This document shows, one piece after another, positions 27,999 through 39,046 of a stretch of DNA of 64,000 nucleotides; position 1 is the first letter of the stretch; each line of letters begins with the position of its first letter. The notes below the pieces were generated by a model that saw nothing but the letters and a program-made list of their open reading frames with translations, made no database searches and had not been told where the DNA came from. A program made the translations under genes and the position numbers. This DNA is from Sphingobacteriaceae bacterium (GTDB lineage: Bacteria; Bacteroidota; Bacteroidia; B-17B0; Aurantibacillaceae), in assembly GCA_016709575.1 (NCBI GenBank), contig JADJMM010000003.1, positions 62,001 to 126,000 of the forward strand. The letters are read 5' to 3'.

Positions 27999-30900
27999 CT
28001 AAGCATTTTCGGGTTGCTCAGTTATTTTGATTTCTTCTTCAGATAAGCCGAAAAGATTATAAACAAGACTATCAATCTTTTTTTCGTAAGCGGAAGTATC
28101 TTTATTTTCTTGTTTAGCGGTTAGGATTTTGTCTATTAAGGCAATATAAGGTTTTTGATCCTGTGTACTAATTGTTGGGATTATGAATTTCTCTATTGAA
28201 GTCTTTTTTAATACATAAGCTCCGCCAGCGGTATATTCACCGACTTTAATGAAATAATATCTATAAAGGTTGCTGTTAAATAACGCAAGTAAAAATTTTA
28301 AGGGTATAACTTTAGAAGTTAGAAAGAAAGACGCGCTTGTAAGAAAGTGTTTTTTTTCATCAAGAGCAAAGCCCCAATGGCCAGAAATCAAACCCCACGC
28401 AATTTTATCTTTATTAAAATCTTCATAATAAGTGTTTGCACATCTTTGTAGGGCGTACCATTCGTATCTTATTCCTGTTTCAGCTTTATTTCGGTCACTA
28501 AGTTTATTTTTGTAACCCATAAGGTGCTTATATAAAGTTGGAAAGCTGTTGCTTAATGCTTTCTCTGCTTTCTCAGAACTCACATTTATTGATTCATCTT
28601 TGTGGAGGGGGAAGTGCCATGGAATAAATAATAAACTTAAATCGGCTGATTTTATAATATATTTATTTATGTCTTTGCCTCTTAGCAATGGTTTTATAAC
28701 GTCTTTTATTTGCGCTTCACTTTTAATTAATTCGTTTTTGGCGATTTTATCTAAAATAAATGCATCATCGAAACCTGTTGTTATACCTCTTTTAATGTCT
28801 AATGTATCAATCTCATCAAGAGGTTTTCCCTTTGCTTTAATTTTATTAATTATTTCATTTGAATTATTATCATTGAATAACCAAGAGCTATTTTTTAACT
28901 CTGCTTGACTAATAATAGCTTTTCTTTTATTAAGCTCTTTTATATTTTCTAATGACAAAACTTCCTCTTTGAAGAACTTTATATATTTAAAGTTAGGGGC
29001 AGGAGCTTCTTTTGTAATTAAAAAAATTGCATTTGACACCAATGCCTCTTCAAAGACAGGAACCTGTTCAAGATTAATAATAGATAAAAAATTGTAATCA
29101 GAAAGAAATGAGCGCAAATTTTTGCCATATTCAGTATTAAAAAATTTGTTAGAGTTAATAACGCTGATCATTCCTTTAGGCTTCAAAATACTAATAAATT
29201 TCTCAAAGAAATAAGAACTAATATCGGAGGTTCCTGAATAAACTTTGTAATTTTCTTTAAGGTAATTACTAATGTGAGCCAATTCCTGTGTTGAATGTAG
29301 GGTGGATTAGCAATAATAACGTCAAAGCCTTCAAAATCACCTCCGCTATTCAACACTTCTGGAAATTCAAAACGCCACTCAAAAGCATTGATATAAGTTT
29401 TATTCTCTTTTATATCTTTAATTTGTTGGGTAATCTGTTCAATCAAAATATCCAAGCGCTTCTTTTCAGTTACTACTTCGTTTTCGTTGCGTATTTTTTT
29501 ACCGAATAAATCCATGTCCTCATTCAACAATAATCTCTGACCTTGAAATAGATTTAGTTTTTTTTGTAGCGGATCGTTGCTATAAAAAACGGTTTTGAAT
29601 TGCTCCTTTATTTCGTTAATGAACGACATGAGGTCTTGCTTTGCTTTTTTGCTCGGCGCTGTTTTATAACTTTCTACTGCTAAACGATAGGTGTTGTAAT
29701 AAAACTTTTGTTGTTTAAAAACTGTACTTAAATCAGAGTTTAAATCAAAACGGCTCATTAAAGAGTTGCCGCGTTTAATATTAATATCAATATTAGGAAG
29801 CGTTTCTAACTCCTGGTAATTGCTTTCCTTGGTATAGTATGCGTTCTTTAATAATTCAATCCACAAACGCAACCGGCAAATTTTTACCGAATTACCATTA
29901 AGGTCAACACCAAACAAGCAATGTTCAATTATTAATTCTTTTTCGTGGAATAACGCTTTTTGAATACGTTGTATTTCGCTTTCAGAAGATTTAGAAGTAG
30001 GGGTTGAGTATTCATAAATTTGCTCGCCGTAAATAACAATTAGTTCGTCATTTTCAACGGTTACTTTTACGGGAAGCGTTTTGCCTGCATAATCTGCAAG
30101 AATACCTAATTCACTCTTTATTGCTATGAGTTCATTTAATGCGGAAACTAAAAAGTGACCGGAGCCAACGGCAGGATCGCAAATTTTTAAATCGTTAATT
30201 AACTCGTTGTATTCTAATATGTCTTTTGTGTTTCTTTTTAAGTGATTATACAGGTCTTCTATTGCCTCACATTTCCATTTATATTTTTCATTGAATTTAT
30301 CAAGTACGGTTTTTCGTAATGTTTCACGGCACATATACATTGTGATAAAGCCCGGCGTAAAAACGAACCATCTTTGTAACCGTTAATTTTCTCAAATATT
30401 AACCCGAGAACGGCGGCATTTATTAATGCTTTACGATCTTCTTGTTCTTCGTCTGCGCCCTCAGAAGCAAAATTATAAGCATCCAGAAACTTAAAAAGAT
30501 ATTCTAAAGTTGGGATATTTCCTTTAGCTGGTTTATTGCCAACTAATATTTTGGTGCCTTTAAATATTTCAAGTTCTAAGTGGCTATCGAGACCTTCAAT
30601 ACCCATTACATCATCTTCTAACGAATTTGGTTCAAATAAAGAACTATTTAAATATGGTGTTTTTTTCAAATACTGTTTTCCATTTCCCTTGGCGGTCATC
30701 TGTTTTCTTTGAGTACTGAAAAGAAAACATGCCTGAGTGCATCGAAGTCAGGAATTTTTTAATGTTTAAGAAAAGGTAATCATTGTTTTTATGATAACGA
30801 ACTAACTGTTGTTCTAATAGTTTTAAAAACAAAATTCGATCAACCCAAGAAATACATAATTCTAGCGCAACTGAGAATAATTGTTCTGCGGGTGTATCTC

Positions 30901-31828
30901 CAAAGGAAGAAGGATTTTGAAGTTTTCTAAGCCTGTCGGTTTGTTCGATATTGAAAATTACATTTTCCAATAAAGAGCCTTCGTCTCTTTTGCCATTTGG
31001 TTTTCTTTGAATGACTTTTTTTCCGCCCTCTTTTACTTCTTCCAATCCAATTATATGAAGTAATTCGTAGTAAAAATCTTTGTTAAGGGAATTGCTATCG
31101 TTTTCTAATTGTTGCTTTAGTAAATGCTGTGGAGAAAGAAATTTGTAAAGCCCTCTAAGAACCCTCTATTTTCTTTCTCTTCATCAGTTTTTGCTTTTTC
31201 TGGTGAGTTAAGTAGTTTCTTGTAATTTCTTAAATCCAAAATGTGCAAATTCAAATTGTGGTTTTTCTTTTTCAAGAAAAACTTTAGCTATGCTTTTATA
31301 AAAATGGTCAGTATTTTTATTCTCTCTTGCGAAAGTTTCATAATCTTTTTTTAAAGTAGTATTGCCAAAAAATATCCTATCAAAGTCTTTTTCATCAAAC
31401 ACAAACCACTCATACATATTTGTGGCAATTAGGTGTTTTATATTGGTGTTGCCGTGTTCAATCCTTTCTCTTAGATAATATAGAATTAGTTCGTGAAATG
31501 CCTTAGCGTTGAGATTCCCTAAACTAATCATGTCAGGATCGTTTGGTTTCGGCCTTTTACATTCAATTATAACAATTGGGGTTTTGTCTTCGTAGATTGC
31601 TAGGTCAATTCGTCCTTTTGTATTTATTTTGTTCTTATTATGATAAAATGTGTCGTATAGAAATTGAGTTAATTGACCTTTAGCAAATTCTTCACTCTCT
31701 TTTTCATTAATGTTGCCAATAAATTCTGATAAATGCTTGACAAAAACATTAATGTCTTCAACAACCACCGGCATTCTCCGGAAAGTATTATTTAGCGCTT
31801 GTAATGGTGATTTAAAGCTTTTTGACAT
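27999..31828 (-). pseudogene. Type IIG restriction-modification enzyme (Eco57I-like), at least four frame breaks
   Basis: The joined protein is about 1270 residues, a usual length for fused type IIG enzymes. The N-terminus has a PD-(D/E)xK-like nuclease segment (GRIDLAIYEDKTPIVIIECK). The adenine methyltransferase core has motif I DPAVGSGHFL (about 30,170) and motif IV NPPY (about 29,305). The C-terminal 430 residues have a TaqI-like target-recognition layout (ITTGFDDAFILD, LLRGKDINKY, GLISGHWGFALD). It would cut and methylate at one recognition sequence. Breaks lie near 31,130-31,207, 30,660-30,666, 30,359-30,363 and 29,285-29,300. All motifs survive. Confidence 0.88.
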
Positions 31829-31955
31829 ATTAAAATCTCAAAAAAATTATATTAGTGAGCAAGTTAAGAAATAAATACATTTTATCTAAATTCCTCATTA
31901 TCAAAGTCAAGTTTTTAAATCATCAAGTCTTTCTTGTGTCATAATTGTTAAATCC

Positions 31956-32854
31956 TCATAATAGGAGTGAGTTATATTCATCTGTTTCTTCAACTCTATA
32001 AAACAAAGATTTTACATAACTATCTCTGTATTCCAGCCAACATTTATGAGACCTTAAAAAGCCACCAATATCTGCTTCAATGCCAAGATAAATCATAGGG
32101 TTTTCCTTTATTTTATCAATAAATTGAGTTAACTCCAATTCAATTTTCTCAAAATTTGCTTTAGCCTCCTTGCCTTTTTGAATCTCGTCTCCTACTGGAT
32201 ATAACTTATCGTAAATATAATTGTGGACTTGGGTTAGAAACAAATTACAGCTATTAAAATAAACTAAAAGTTCATCTTTTGAAATAAGTAAATCATCGGC
32301 GGTTTCATGGCAAATAATATTTCTTTTTCATAAAGACTAATTATATCTTTTTTTATCTGATCGGAATTTTTAACGAATTCTTCAGCGTTGCTTTTTTTAC
32401 CGAGATAAAAATCATCGGTCGTATAATTAGTTAGCGCAGTAAATAATTCTGTCCCTAGCATTGTATTAAAAGCGCCAGTGATGTGGGTAAATTTACTAAA
32501 GGGGATTTGATGCGATATCAATTCACCAATTGTAAATTCCCTCTTTTTTAAATGAACCAAAATATCAAAATTTATTTTCGGGCTATTAGATTCGAATAAT
32601 TGTTTAGATTTCTCTAAATAGGTATCATCAGCATCAATCATTTTTTTTATTGTAGAACGTACTATTGATTCAATAGTTGCAACAAGTGCAACTGGAATAT
32701 ATTTCGAAACCTCTAATCTTGCATCGTCCTGCAAACTGGAAATGCTTTCTATTGAAAGTTTTATTTTCCCTAATTTTTGAGTTATCGCCCAAAATTTGTC
32801 AAATTCTTCTCGAGTTTTAAGTTCCTTAATTTCCTTAATGTGATCTCTTGCCAT
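31956..32854 (-). pseudogene. HEPN-domain protein with RNIICH motif, frameshifted at the motif
   Basis: Two frames join into a helical protein of about 300 residues starting MARDHIKEIKELKTREEFDK. The first part has SKYIPVALVATIESIVRSTI, a helix pair often seen in MAE_28990/RLR-like HEPN proteins. If one A is restored in the run at about 32325-32329, the join reads EKRNIICHE, an Rx4H HEPN RNase motif (Arg 32322-32324, His 32307-32309 on the complement). The second part (ADDLLISKDELLVYFNSCN) completes the helix bundle. It is upstream of the restriction enzyme on the same strand. RNase activity is inferred from the motif only. Confidence 0.6.
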
Positions 32855-33043
32855 GGAATTTTTTTAATTTAAATAACGCTATAAATTCTTTAAAAAGCAA
32901 AGGAGTTGGAGCAAGCCGAAGTTCACTCTTATTACTGAATTAGTTGATTGTCATTTCAACTATTTCAACTGTTTTGGACATTCCATTGTCCCCAATTTCA
33001 AAGGTTTTGAGAGGTAGAGGTTGAAAAAACTGAAGAAATTGAT

Positions 33044-33072
33044 TGATAAAATTGATGGTATCAATTTTATCA
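33044..33072. repeat. Perfect 13-bp inverted repeat
   Basis: TGATAAAATTGAT and ATCAATTTTATCA are exact mirror images separated by GGT. There is no T tract strong enough for a terminator on either strand. Its place between two divergent blocks suggests an operator. Confidence 0.5.
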
Positions 33073-33189
33073 GCCGTCCCAACACAATTAGTGTAGTGGC
33101 TTCATATAGGGATAAGTTTAACAAGTAATTTATTATCATAATTACGAATTAATTGAGTTAGAACGCTAAATATTGGGAAAGGTTACAAC

Positions 33190-33220
33190 GGTTACCTTTT
33201 CGAGAAACATTTATTAATTG
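33190..33220 (+). promoter_or_regulatory. Candidate sigma-dependent promoter, copy 1 (sigma gene)
   Basis: GGTTACCTTTTC, 11 unrelated bases, then ATTAATTG. The same two blocks with the same 11-base gap occur at 35148-35178 before the vWA gene. A bipartite motif with fixed spacing shared by the sigma gene and a later gene of the set fits an autoregulated ECF promoter. The TAnnTTTG element is absent here. Confidence 0.5.
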
Positions 33221-33292
33221 TACAAATGGATGAATTGTTACTTTAAGGATATTAAAAAGTTATATATTTAGCTATAATTTTCTCGAGTAATA

Positions 33293-33873
33293 ATGGCAAA
33301 TGCAAACACTAATTCTAAAACTGTTTCCGATGAGGAAATGATTAGGCTTTTAAGAGAGGATGCCGGTAATTTTGATGCGCTTTACATAAAGCATCGGGTG
33401 TATTGTCTCAATTTTATGAAGAAAATTAACTATAACGATGAATTGAATATAGATATTTACCACGAAGCAATAATATATTTTCGGGAGAAGGTATTGAGCG
33501 GGAACTTCACTTTAACGTGCTCTATTCAAACCTATCTAAATTCAATTTGTAGAAACCAAATTTTAGTTAGATTGAAACGTTCAGAAAAACATTCGCAATA
33601 CTCAGAAGAATTTGATGAGAGGATTACCGATTGGTATGAACCAGAAGAAATTGAAAGTGATGATAGAATGAATGCTATATTGAAAGGTTTGGAAATGCTG
33701 AAATCGCTTGGTGGAAAATGCTATGAAATTTTAAAACGATTTTTCTATGAAAACAATTCCATGGAAAATAGCCTACGACCTTGAATATTCCAATGCCGAC
33801 AATGTGAAAAATCAAAAGCACGTTGTCAGAAGAAATTAAAAGAAATTGTTTTGATTTGCTTAAAAAGAAATAG
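33293..33873 (+). pseudogene. ECF-type RNA polymerase sigma factor, about three frame breaks
   Basis: The intact N-terminal 155 residues have a region-2-like fold (FDALYIKHRVYCLNFMKK...DIYHEAIIYFREKV and a YLNSICRNQIL segment) typical of Bacteroidota ECF sigma factors. Region 4 continues after breaks at the A run near 33765 and two more runs at about 33812 and 33850, reading MEKIAYDLEYSNADNVKNQK and then KKLKEIVFDLLKKK. This gives about 193 residues, a normal ECF length. The stop TAG overlaps the GTG of the next gene by one base, so a membrane partner may be its anti-sigma. Confidence 0.72.
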
Positions 33874-35065
33874 TGAACAACGAATTAAACATACTTAATT
33901 TAGTAATTCACAAAGTACTAACCGAACGGGAAGAACGCGCTTAAGTTGCTATTATTAAATGAAGAGGGGTATCAAAAGTTTTAGTCAAATTTCTTGAAGT
34001 AATTATTGCTAAAGATGAAAGTATAACGCTGCACCAATTCCTCGACCTACATAATCTTTCGGAAAAACTCCCTGAATTTAAAAATAAAACAAATGAAATC
34101 ATTGAACAATTGGCCGAACTTGCTTTTAAAGGTAATGGTTCAGGAATTATTGAATGGTTTAGAACCTCTCAGAATAAAGTATTTTTAGAGCACTTAACTT
34201 TCCTAAATGCAACACAAAAAGGAATTACCCAATTGGAGAGGGATAAATTAAAAAAGCAACTTGAAAATTTAGATAAAATTAATGACTTTGAATTAAATGA
34301 GGCTGAAATAAGAAGTGCAATAATTCTATTAGAGCGAAAAGAATTAAAAGAAAGGCTAAAAAAATTGGAGATAGCATATTCATTTAGCAAAATAGAAAAA
34401 CAAAATAAGTTTAAGTATGTAAGTGTTTTTATCCTTGTAATTGTTAGCTCAATAATTTTGGCGGTCTCAATTCCTAACATCCGAATTACATATTGATCAA
34501 TTACATGAAATTTTTGGGCAAGAATCGCCTGCAAATGATGTTAAGCCCGGTAGAATTAGCGCTAACAGTGTAAGTCCTGTATCTGATTCTGTTGTTACAA
34601 GAACGGATACAATAAAAAAAAACCGCTAATGATTTTAAATTATTTAGTTCAAGCCCTAATTCAAAAATAACCAGGAGTACTTACGAAAGACATTTCAAAT
34701 CTAATTTAAAATCGCTTCATCCATCTGAAGGTATTTGGAATTTGATTGTAAAATTTAAAGGTTATGGTAACATTAGTAAAGCTATGTGTGCTATCAGAAA
34801 AATTGCAGAAAACAAATTTGAAATGATTTATTTTAATGATGATGGTTCTATCCACTCCTTTAAGAATATGTACTTTATTATTGTAGAGGAAGAAAAGTAT
34901 AAACTACAAATAGATAATAAAATTACAAAGTATAAAATTTCATTTGCAAAGGATAAAGTAACCTATCAAATAACACTACCCGTTTCTGAATTCACATTAA
35001 AACCTGAAACTCCGGGAGAGAAAGTCCTTTGCACATTCAATGGCACTAAAGCAAAATTGTATTAG
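33873..35065 (+). pseudogene. Single-pass membrane protein next to the sigma gene, several frame breaks
   Basis: The joined reading is about 395 residues from GTG 33873: NELNILNLVIHKVLTERE..., then a long helical cytoplasmic part (LERDKLKKQLENLDKIND), one membrane helix (YVSVFILVIVSSIILAVSI) near residue 200 and a beta-rich outer domain (SLHPSEGIWNLIVKFKGYGN to the end). Breaks lie near 33,945, 33,975, 34,475 and 34,610-34,620. Its place and topology suit an anti-sigma factor with an external sensor domain, but no ZAS or FecR domain can be seen. I do not recognise the family. Confidence 0.5.
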
Positions 35066-35147
35066 GCAATCATTAAACCTTCTTGCAGTAATTTTATCAG
35101 TGTAATCATCTGATATATGAAGCGTTGTGTCGAAGCAGCAATTCTAT

Positions 35148-35178
35148 GGTTACCTTTTCAAGCCTTAATTATTAATTG
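35148..35178 (+). promoter_or_regulatory. Candidate sigma-dependent promoter, copy 2 (vWA gene)
   Basis: GGTTACCTTTTC, 11 bases, ATTAATTG, exactly as at 33190-33220. The last base is 26 bases before the ATG of the vWA gene. Confidence 0.5.
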
Positions 35179-35203
35179 ATGAAACCAATTAATAAAAGCA
35201 ATC

Positions 35204-36382
35204 ATGAACAGACATAACAAACCCATCGACAAAGACACATTAAAACAAGATTGTGTTTTATATTGTATTCCTCAAATTATTATTTTAATTGCTTTTCTTT
35301 TTAGTTGTGCGATAAATGCACAAACTTTAATGAATATGCAGGTGAAGTTTAAAGACAGCATCTACATTGATAAATACGAAGTAGCTAAGAACGGCTTTAA
35401 ATTCCAATCGATCCGTCTTCAACCAGGTGATTACAAAATCGAAAACACTAAGGTGCCTGAGTCGCTAAATCAGGAAACAATAACTGAAATTGATTTAGTT
35501 TATACAGATTATCCAAAAGGTGAAGATTTCACTGAATTAAACAGAAAACGTTTGATAGAATTGTTTATGAGCTGTCCAAACGCATTTAAGCACAAAACAA
35601 TTATATGGAGAGTTGTAAAGCAGATTGGCGTTAAAAATCAAGCAGACTTAAAGAATTACTTTCATGGTTTTGTGATTTATTTTCGCCCATTAATACCTAA
35701 AGAAACTGAAAGACTATATTTTGAAAAGATTCTTGCGGGAAAAGAAAAATTAAAGGACTCAACATTACTTAAAATATTAATAAGAAACACGAAATGGAAG
35801 GAAATGTTGTGCGTAGCTGACGTAACCGGGAGTATGTCGCCCTACACAGTTCAACTATTGGTTTGGGCTAAGCATAATGAACGACTTAGAACATTTAAGC
35901 AATTCGTTTTTTTTAATGACAACGACGAGAAGAGTAATGATCAATCCGGTAAACTTGACACTATGGGTATATGGAGCATTGAGTCTTTTGATGCTAAAAA
36001 GGTTCACGATAAGATTTTGTCGAGTATGGAAAAAGGAAATCATATAGAAAATGACCTTGAAGCAATTTTTTTTGCTACTCAGAAGTATCCTAACAACATT
36101 AAGCACATTATATTGATTGCAGACAATTGGGAAGACCCTTGCGATATGTTCCTTTTAGGAAAACTTAGAGCACTTAATATTCCAATTAGGGTTGTGATAT
36201 GCGGAATTAACAAGGCGGTAAATACAAATTACCTTGACATTGCGTATGCAACGAATGGATCAGTTCATACCATCGAAGAAGATATCACTGCTATGGGAAA
36301 AATGGAAAATGGGTATGTTTTCAAAATTTGTGGGATGAAATTCAAATTATTCAATAATAGATTCCATGAAATAAAATCTTAA
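35204..36382 (+). CDS. Exported vWA-like protein
   Basis: The 392-residue protein has an N-terminal hydrophobic export segment (PQIIILIAFLFSCAINAQ). A vWA-type Rossmann fold follows from about residue 200: strand CVADVTGSMSPY carries a DxTxS variant of the metal-binding MIDAS motif, and KHIILIADNWED is the later strand with an Asp. The last ~25 residues form a short tail. vWA domains hold protein partners through a metal ion. The gene is intact and begins after a second copy of the sigma-type motif. It is the first of the exported proteins in the set. Confidence 0.7.
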   Translation: MNRHNKPIDKDTLKQDCVLYCIPQIIILIAFLFSCAINAQTLMNMQVKFKDSIYIDKYEVAKNGFKFQSIRLQPGDYKIENTKVPESLNQETITEIDLVYTDYPKGEDFTELNRKRLIELFMSCPNAFKHKTIIWRVVKQIGVKNQADLKNYFHGFVIYFRPLIPKETERLYFEKILAGKEKLKDSTLLKILIRNTKWKEMLCVADVTGSMSPYTVQLLVWAKHNERLRTFKQFVFFNDNDEKSNDQSGKLDTMGIWSIESFDAKKVHDKILSSMEKGNHIENDLEAIFFATQKYPNNIKHIILIADNWEDPCDMFLLGKLRALNIPIRVVICGINKAVNTNYLDIAYATNGSVHTIEEDITAMGKMENGYVFKICGMKFKLFNNRFHEIKS

Positions 36383-36426
36383 TAGTTTGCAAAGAAAATA
36401 AATTTAAACTCTAAATAATCCGACAC

Positions 36427-38217
36427 ATGAAAAAGACAATAATTCTAGCAACACTATTCCTACTAACAGGAATATTTGCGCAGGCTCAAAAACTAGAGAA
36501 ATATTTTTACGATGCGGATTGGTTGGGGCTTAAATCCGATTCCGGAGCTTCGTTTTACAGATTGTTTACAGTTGATGAATGCGGGAAGCAGTACGGTCCT
36601 ATCTACGACTATTATATTACCGGCGAGTTACAATCATACATTGAAGGAACTAAATCAATCAACAAGATGATTGACGCCAATTCAATATTTGTAGGGAAAA
36701 CGATTGGTTATTACAAATCAGGAAAAATACATTTCGAATCCATCCGGGATTCCGATGGTAAAACTGTAATAAGCACAGGATGGTATGAAAACGGAAATCT
36801 TTCCTGGGACATTAAGGACAGTTGCAATCTTGAGACCTCAATTTCCTATTACGATAACGGTGTAAAATATGATGAGCTCAGATATAAAGACGATAAGTTA
36901 GATGGTACGTGTTTGGAATTTCATCAAAACGGGAATATAAAAACCAAAAGTGAATACAAAGAAGGTGTTCTTGTAAATGGAAAGTTTATTCAGTGTGATG
37001 AGTTTAACAGATGCAAACAAGTTTTCTTTGATGCATTAACTAATGAAAAAAATGAAAACAAATGGGATATTGATGAGAATGAAAATTTAAAAGCACAAAT
37101 TATTCCTGATGAAGGGTATAATATTACCAACAAGACAGATGCCGGGGTATCATCTAAAATCTTTCATCCGATTAAATTAACGAATAATTTTTCGGTTGAA
37201 ACGAATGTTACGTTTAAAGGTGGCGATAAAACTTCCTTGCACGGAATTCAGTACGCGTTTTTAGATTGGGATAATTACGCCTATTTCTACATTTCAGCTA
37301 TCGGTGAATATAGAATAGGACATGTAATTGATGGTTTACATTACGGAGGAAGAATCACAAAATCATCCTATATAAATCCGGATATATCTCAAAACATAAT
37401 TAAGATAAGTATGTATAACGACAATATGCAATATGCAGTTAATGGTGAAATCGTATTCAGTGAACCATTTGTTTCATTTAAAGGCAATGGGATTGGATTT
37501 ACGGTTGGCGGAAAATCAGAGGCCATATTCAAAAATTTCATTATCAAAGAAAACATGAATGATATGGGTGAATTAACAACACTCAATGATGGGTGGACCG
37601 GAATGGCAGTGGTTTTTTATTGATACCAGCGGGGTAATTGCAACAAACTATCATGTAATTCATGATACTAAACAAATAGAAGTCTGTTTTTTGGTTAACG
37701 GCACTAAGAAAACATATAAAGCGAAAGTTATTTCGTACGACAAAACGAATGACCTCGCTATAATTAAAATTGATGACGCCGCATTTAAACACTTTAAAAA
37801 AATACCTTACAGTTTTAAAAACAAAGTAAGTGATGTTGGCAGTTCAGTTTTCGCTCTTGGATATCCGATGGCCTTAGGGAACATGGGTGATGAAATAAAA
37901 TTTACCGATGGAAAAATCAGTGCTAGATCGGGTTTTCAAGGTAACATAACAACCTATCAGATATCAGTTCCGATTCAACCCGGAAATAGCGGAGGGCCAT
38001 TATTTGACAATAAGGGAAACATTATTGGCATTGTAAACGCGAAGCTTACAATTGAGAAAATGTTTCTTATGCAATTAAATCCGCATACTTAAATACACTG
38101 GCTGAAACATTGCCTTGTAAATTAGTTTTACCCCATGAAAAATCTATTGCCACAAAATCACTGGTTGAAAAAATTAAAACAGTATCGGATTATGTTGTAC
38201 TAATTAAAACAAGATAA
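36427..38217 (+). pseudogene. MORN-like/LamG-like/trypsin-like fusion protease, three frame breaks
   Basis: The joined protein is about 597 residues. It has a signal peptide (MKKTIILATLFLLTGIFAQA), MORN-variant repeats (YYKSGKIHFES, WYENGNLSWD, YYDNGVKYDE, FHQNGNIKTKS), a LamG/concanavalin-like beta-sandwich (NFSVETNVTFKGGD...YFYISAIGEYRI) and a trypsin-like protease. The joined reading TGNGSGFFID opens the protease; the His is in ATNYHVI, the Asp in TNDLAIIKI and the Ser in PGNSGGPL. All triad residues are present, as in HtrA-like proteases, but no PDZ is seen. Two single-base losses at 37604-37620 and one near 38058 break it. Confidence 0.75.
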
Positions 38218-38401
38218 ATTGTTAGTGAGAAATAACAAGTGTTTATTGCAATGAACAGGTTTTGAGGCATTGCCTGTTAATTGGTACAAAGCTTATTTTT
38301 CAGTCACTTACGATTTTGTTAAAATATAAATTCGATTTAATTGAAAATACTAAGTCACCTTTGTTTCCCCACTTTTGAATATAAAACTAAAAATATAAAA
38401 A

Positions 38402-39011
38402 ATGATTTCATTCAGATGTAAAACAAAGATTTTTAGAAACACCTTAGGATTGTTAAAAGGAATTTATAAAGGTAACCACGTACGTCTAATTAAGGATACT
38501 TGGGAAATAACGCTAGGTTGATGGAAATGTAACGCTCGCCATACCGGGTGCGGTGTTTAGTTTTAAATGCGAAACCAAAGGAACGGCAAAAGCAACTTTA
38601 CTCTTCAGAAATCTTTTTAGCATAATAGAACATCATTATTCTGAAGAAATTGTTGTAGAATTTTACGATGAAGCCTTACGTTTTGGAGCAGTTCAGGTAA
38701 AAGCAAAGACGGTATTTTTTTATAATAGCAGTGTACTAAGAACCATCATACTTCCAAATAATTATACAGATTTGGATCTTTTATTACTCAAAAACGAAGG
38801 CTACACCGAGGAGGAATTAAAATTCAATAACCTGTTAGATGTTATTGAGCAAGCCGAACGGCGAGTTTATTATAATGTAAGGCGAGCGGCGTCCTACCTT
38901 AGAGAATATGGAATTATGCCCAAGGAAATAAAGAAATTACTAGTAGAAAAACTCGGCATAAGGCTTGATTTAGATGAAAAAGACATCAAATTACTCCTCT
39001 CAAAACACTAA
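38402..39011 (+). pseudogene. Unknown soluble protein, one frame break
   Basis: The joined reading from ATG 38402 is about 203 residues: MISFRCKTKIFRNTLGLLKG..., a break near 38518, then VTLAIPGAVFSFKCETKG and a helical C-terminus (IEQAERRVYYNVRRAASYLR). There is no signal peptide or membrane helix. The 184 bases before it hold nothing I recognise. Function unknown; its position inside the set suggests a shared role. Confidence 0.45.
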
Positions 39012-39046
39012 TTTGTCGCTTCCAAAGAAAAACATATATTTACTTA

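Larger units (their letters stand above)
32855..33292. other. Divergent intergenic region
   Basis: This 438-base region separates the minus-strand defence block from the plus-strand membrane/protease set. It contains a perfect 13-bp inverted repeat at 33044-33072, a doubled GGTTAC at 33182-33196 and the long promoter-like motif at 33190-33220. I see no gene in it. Confidence 0.6.

Noticed and set aside
28549..28908. 119-residue plus-strand frame opposite the type IIG gene
   Set aside because: Shadow of the target-recognition domain of the restriction enzyme.
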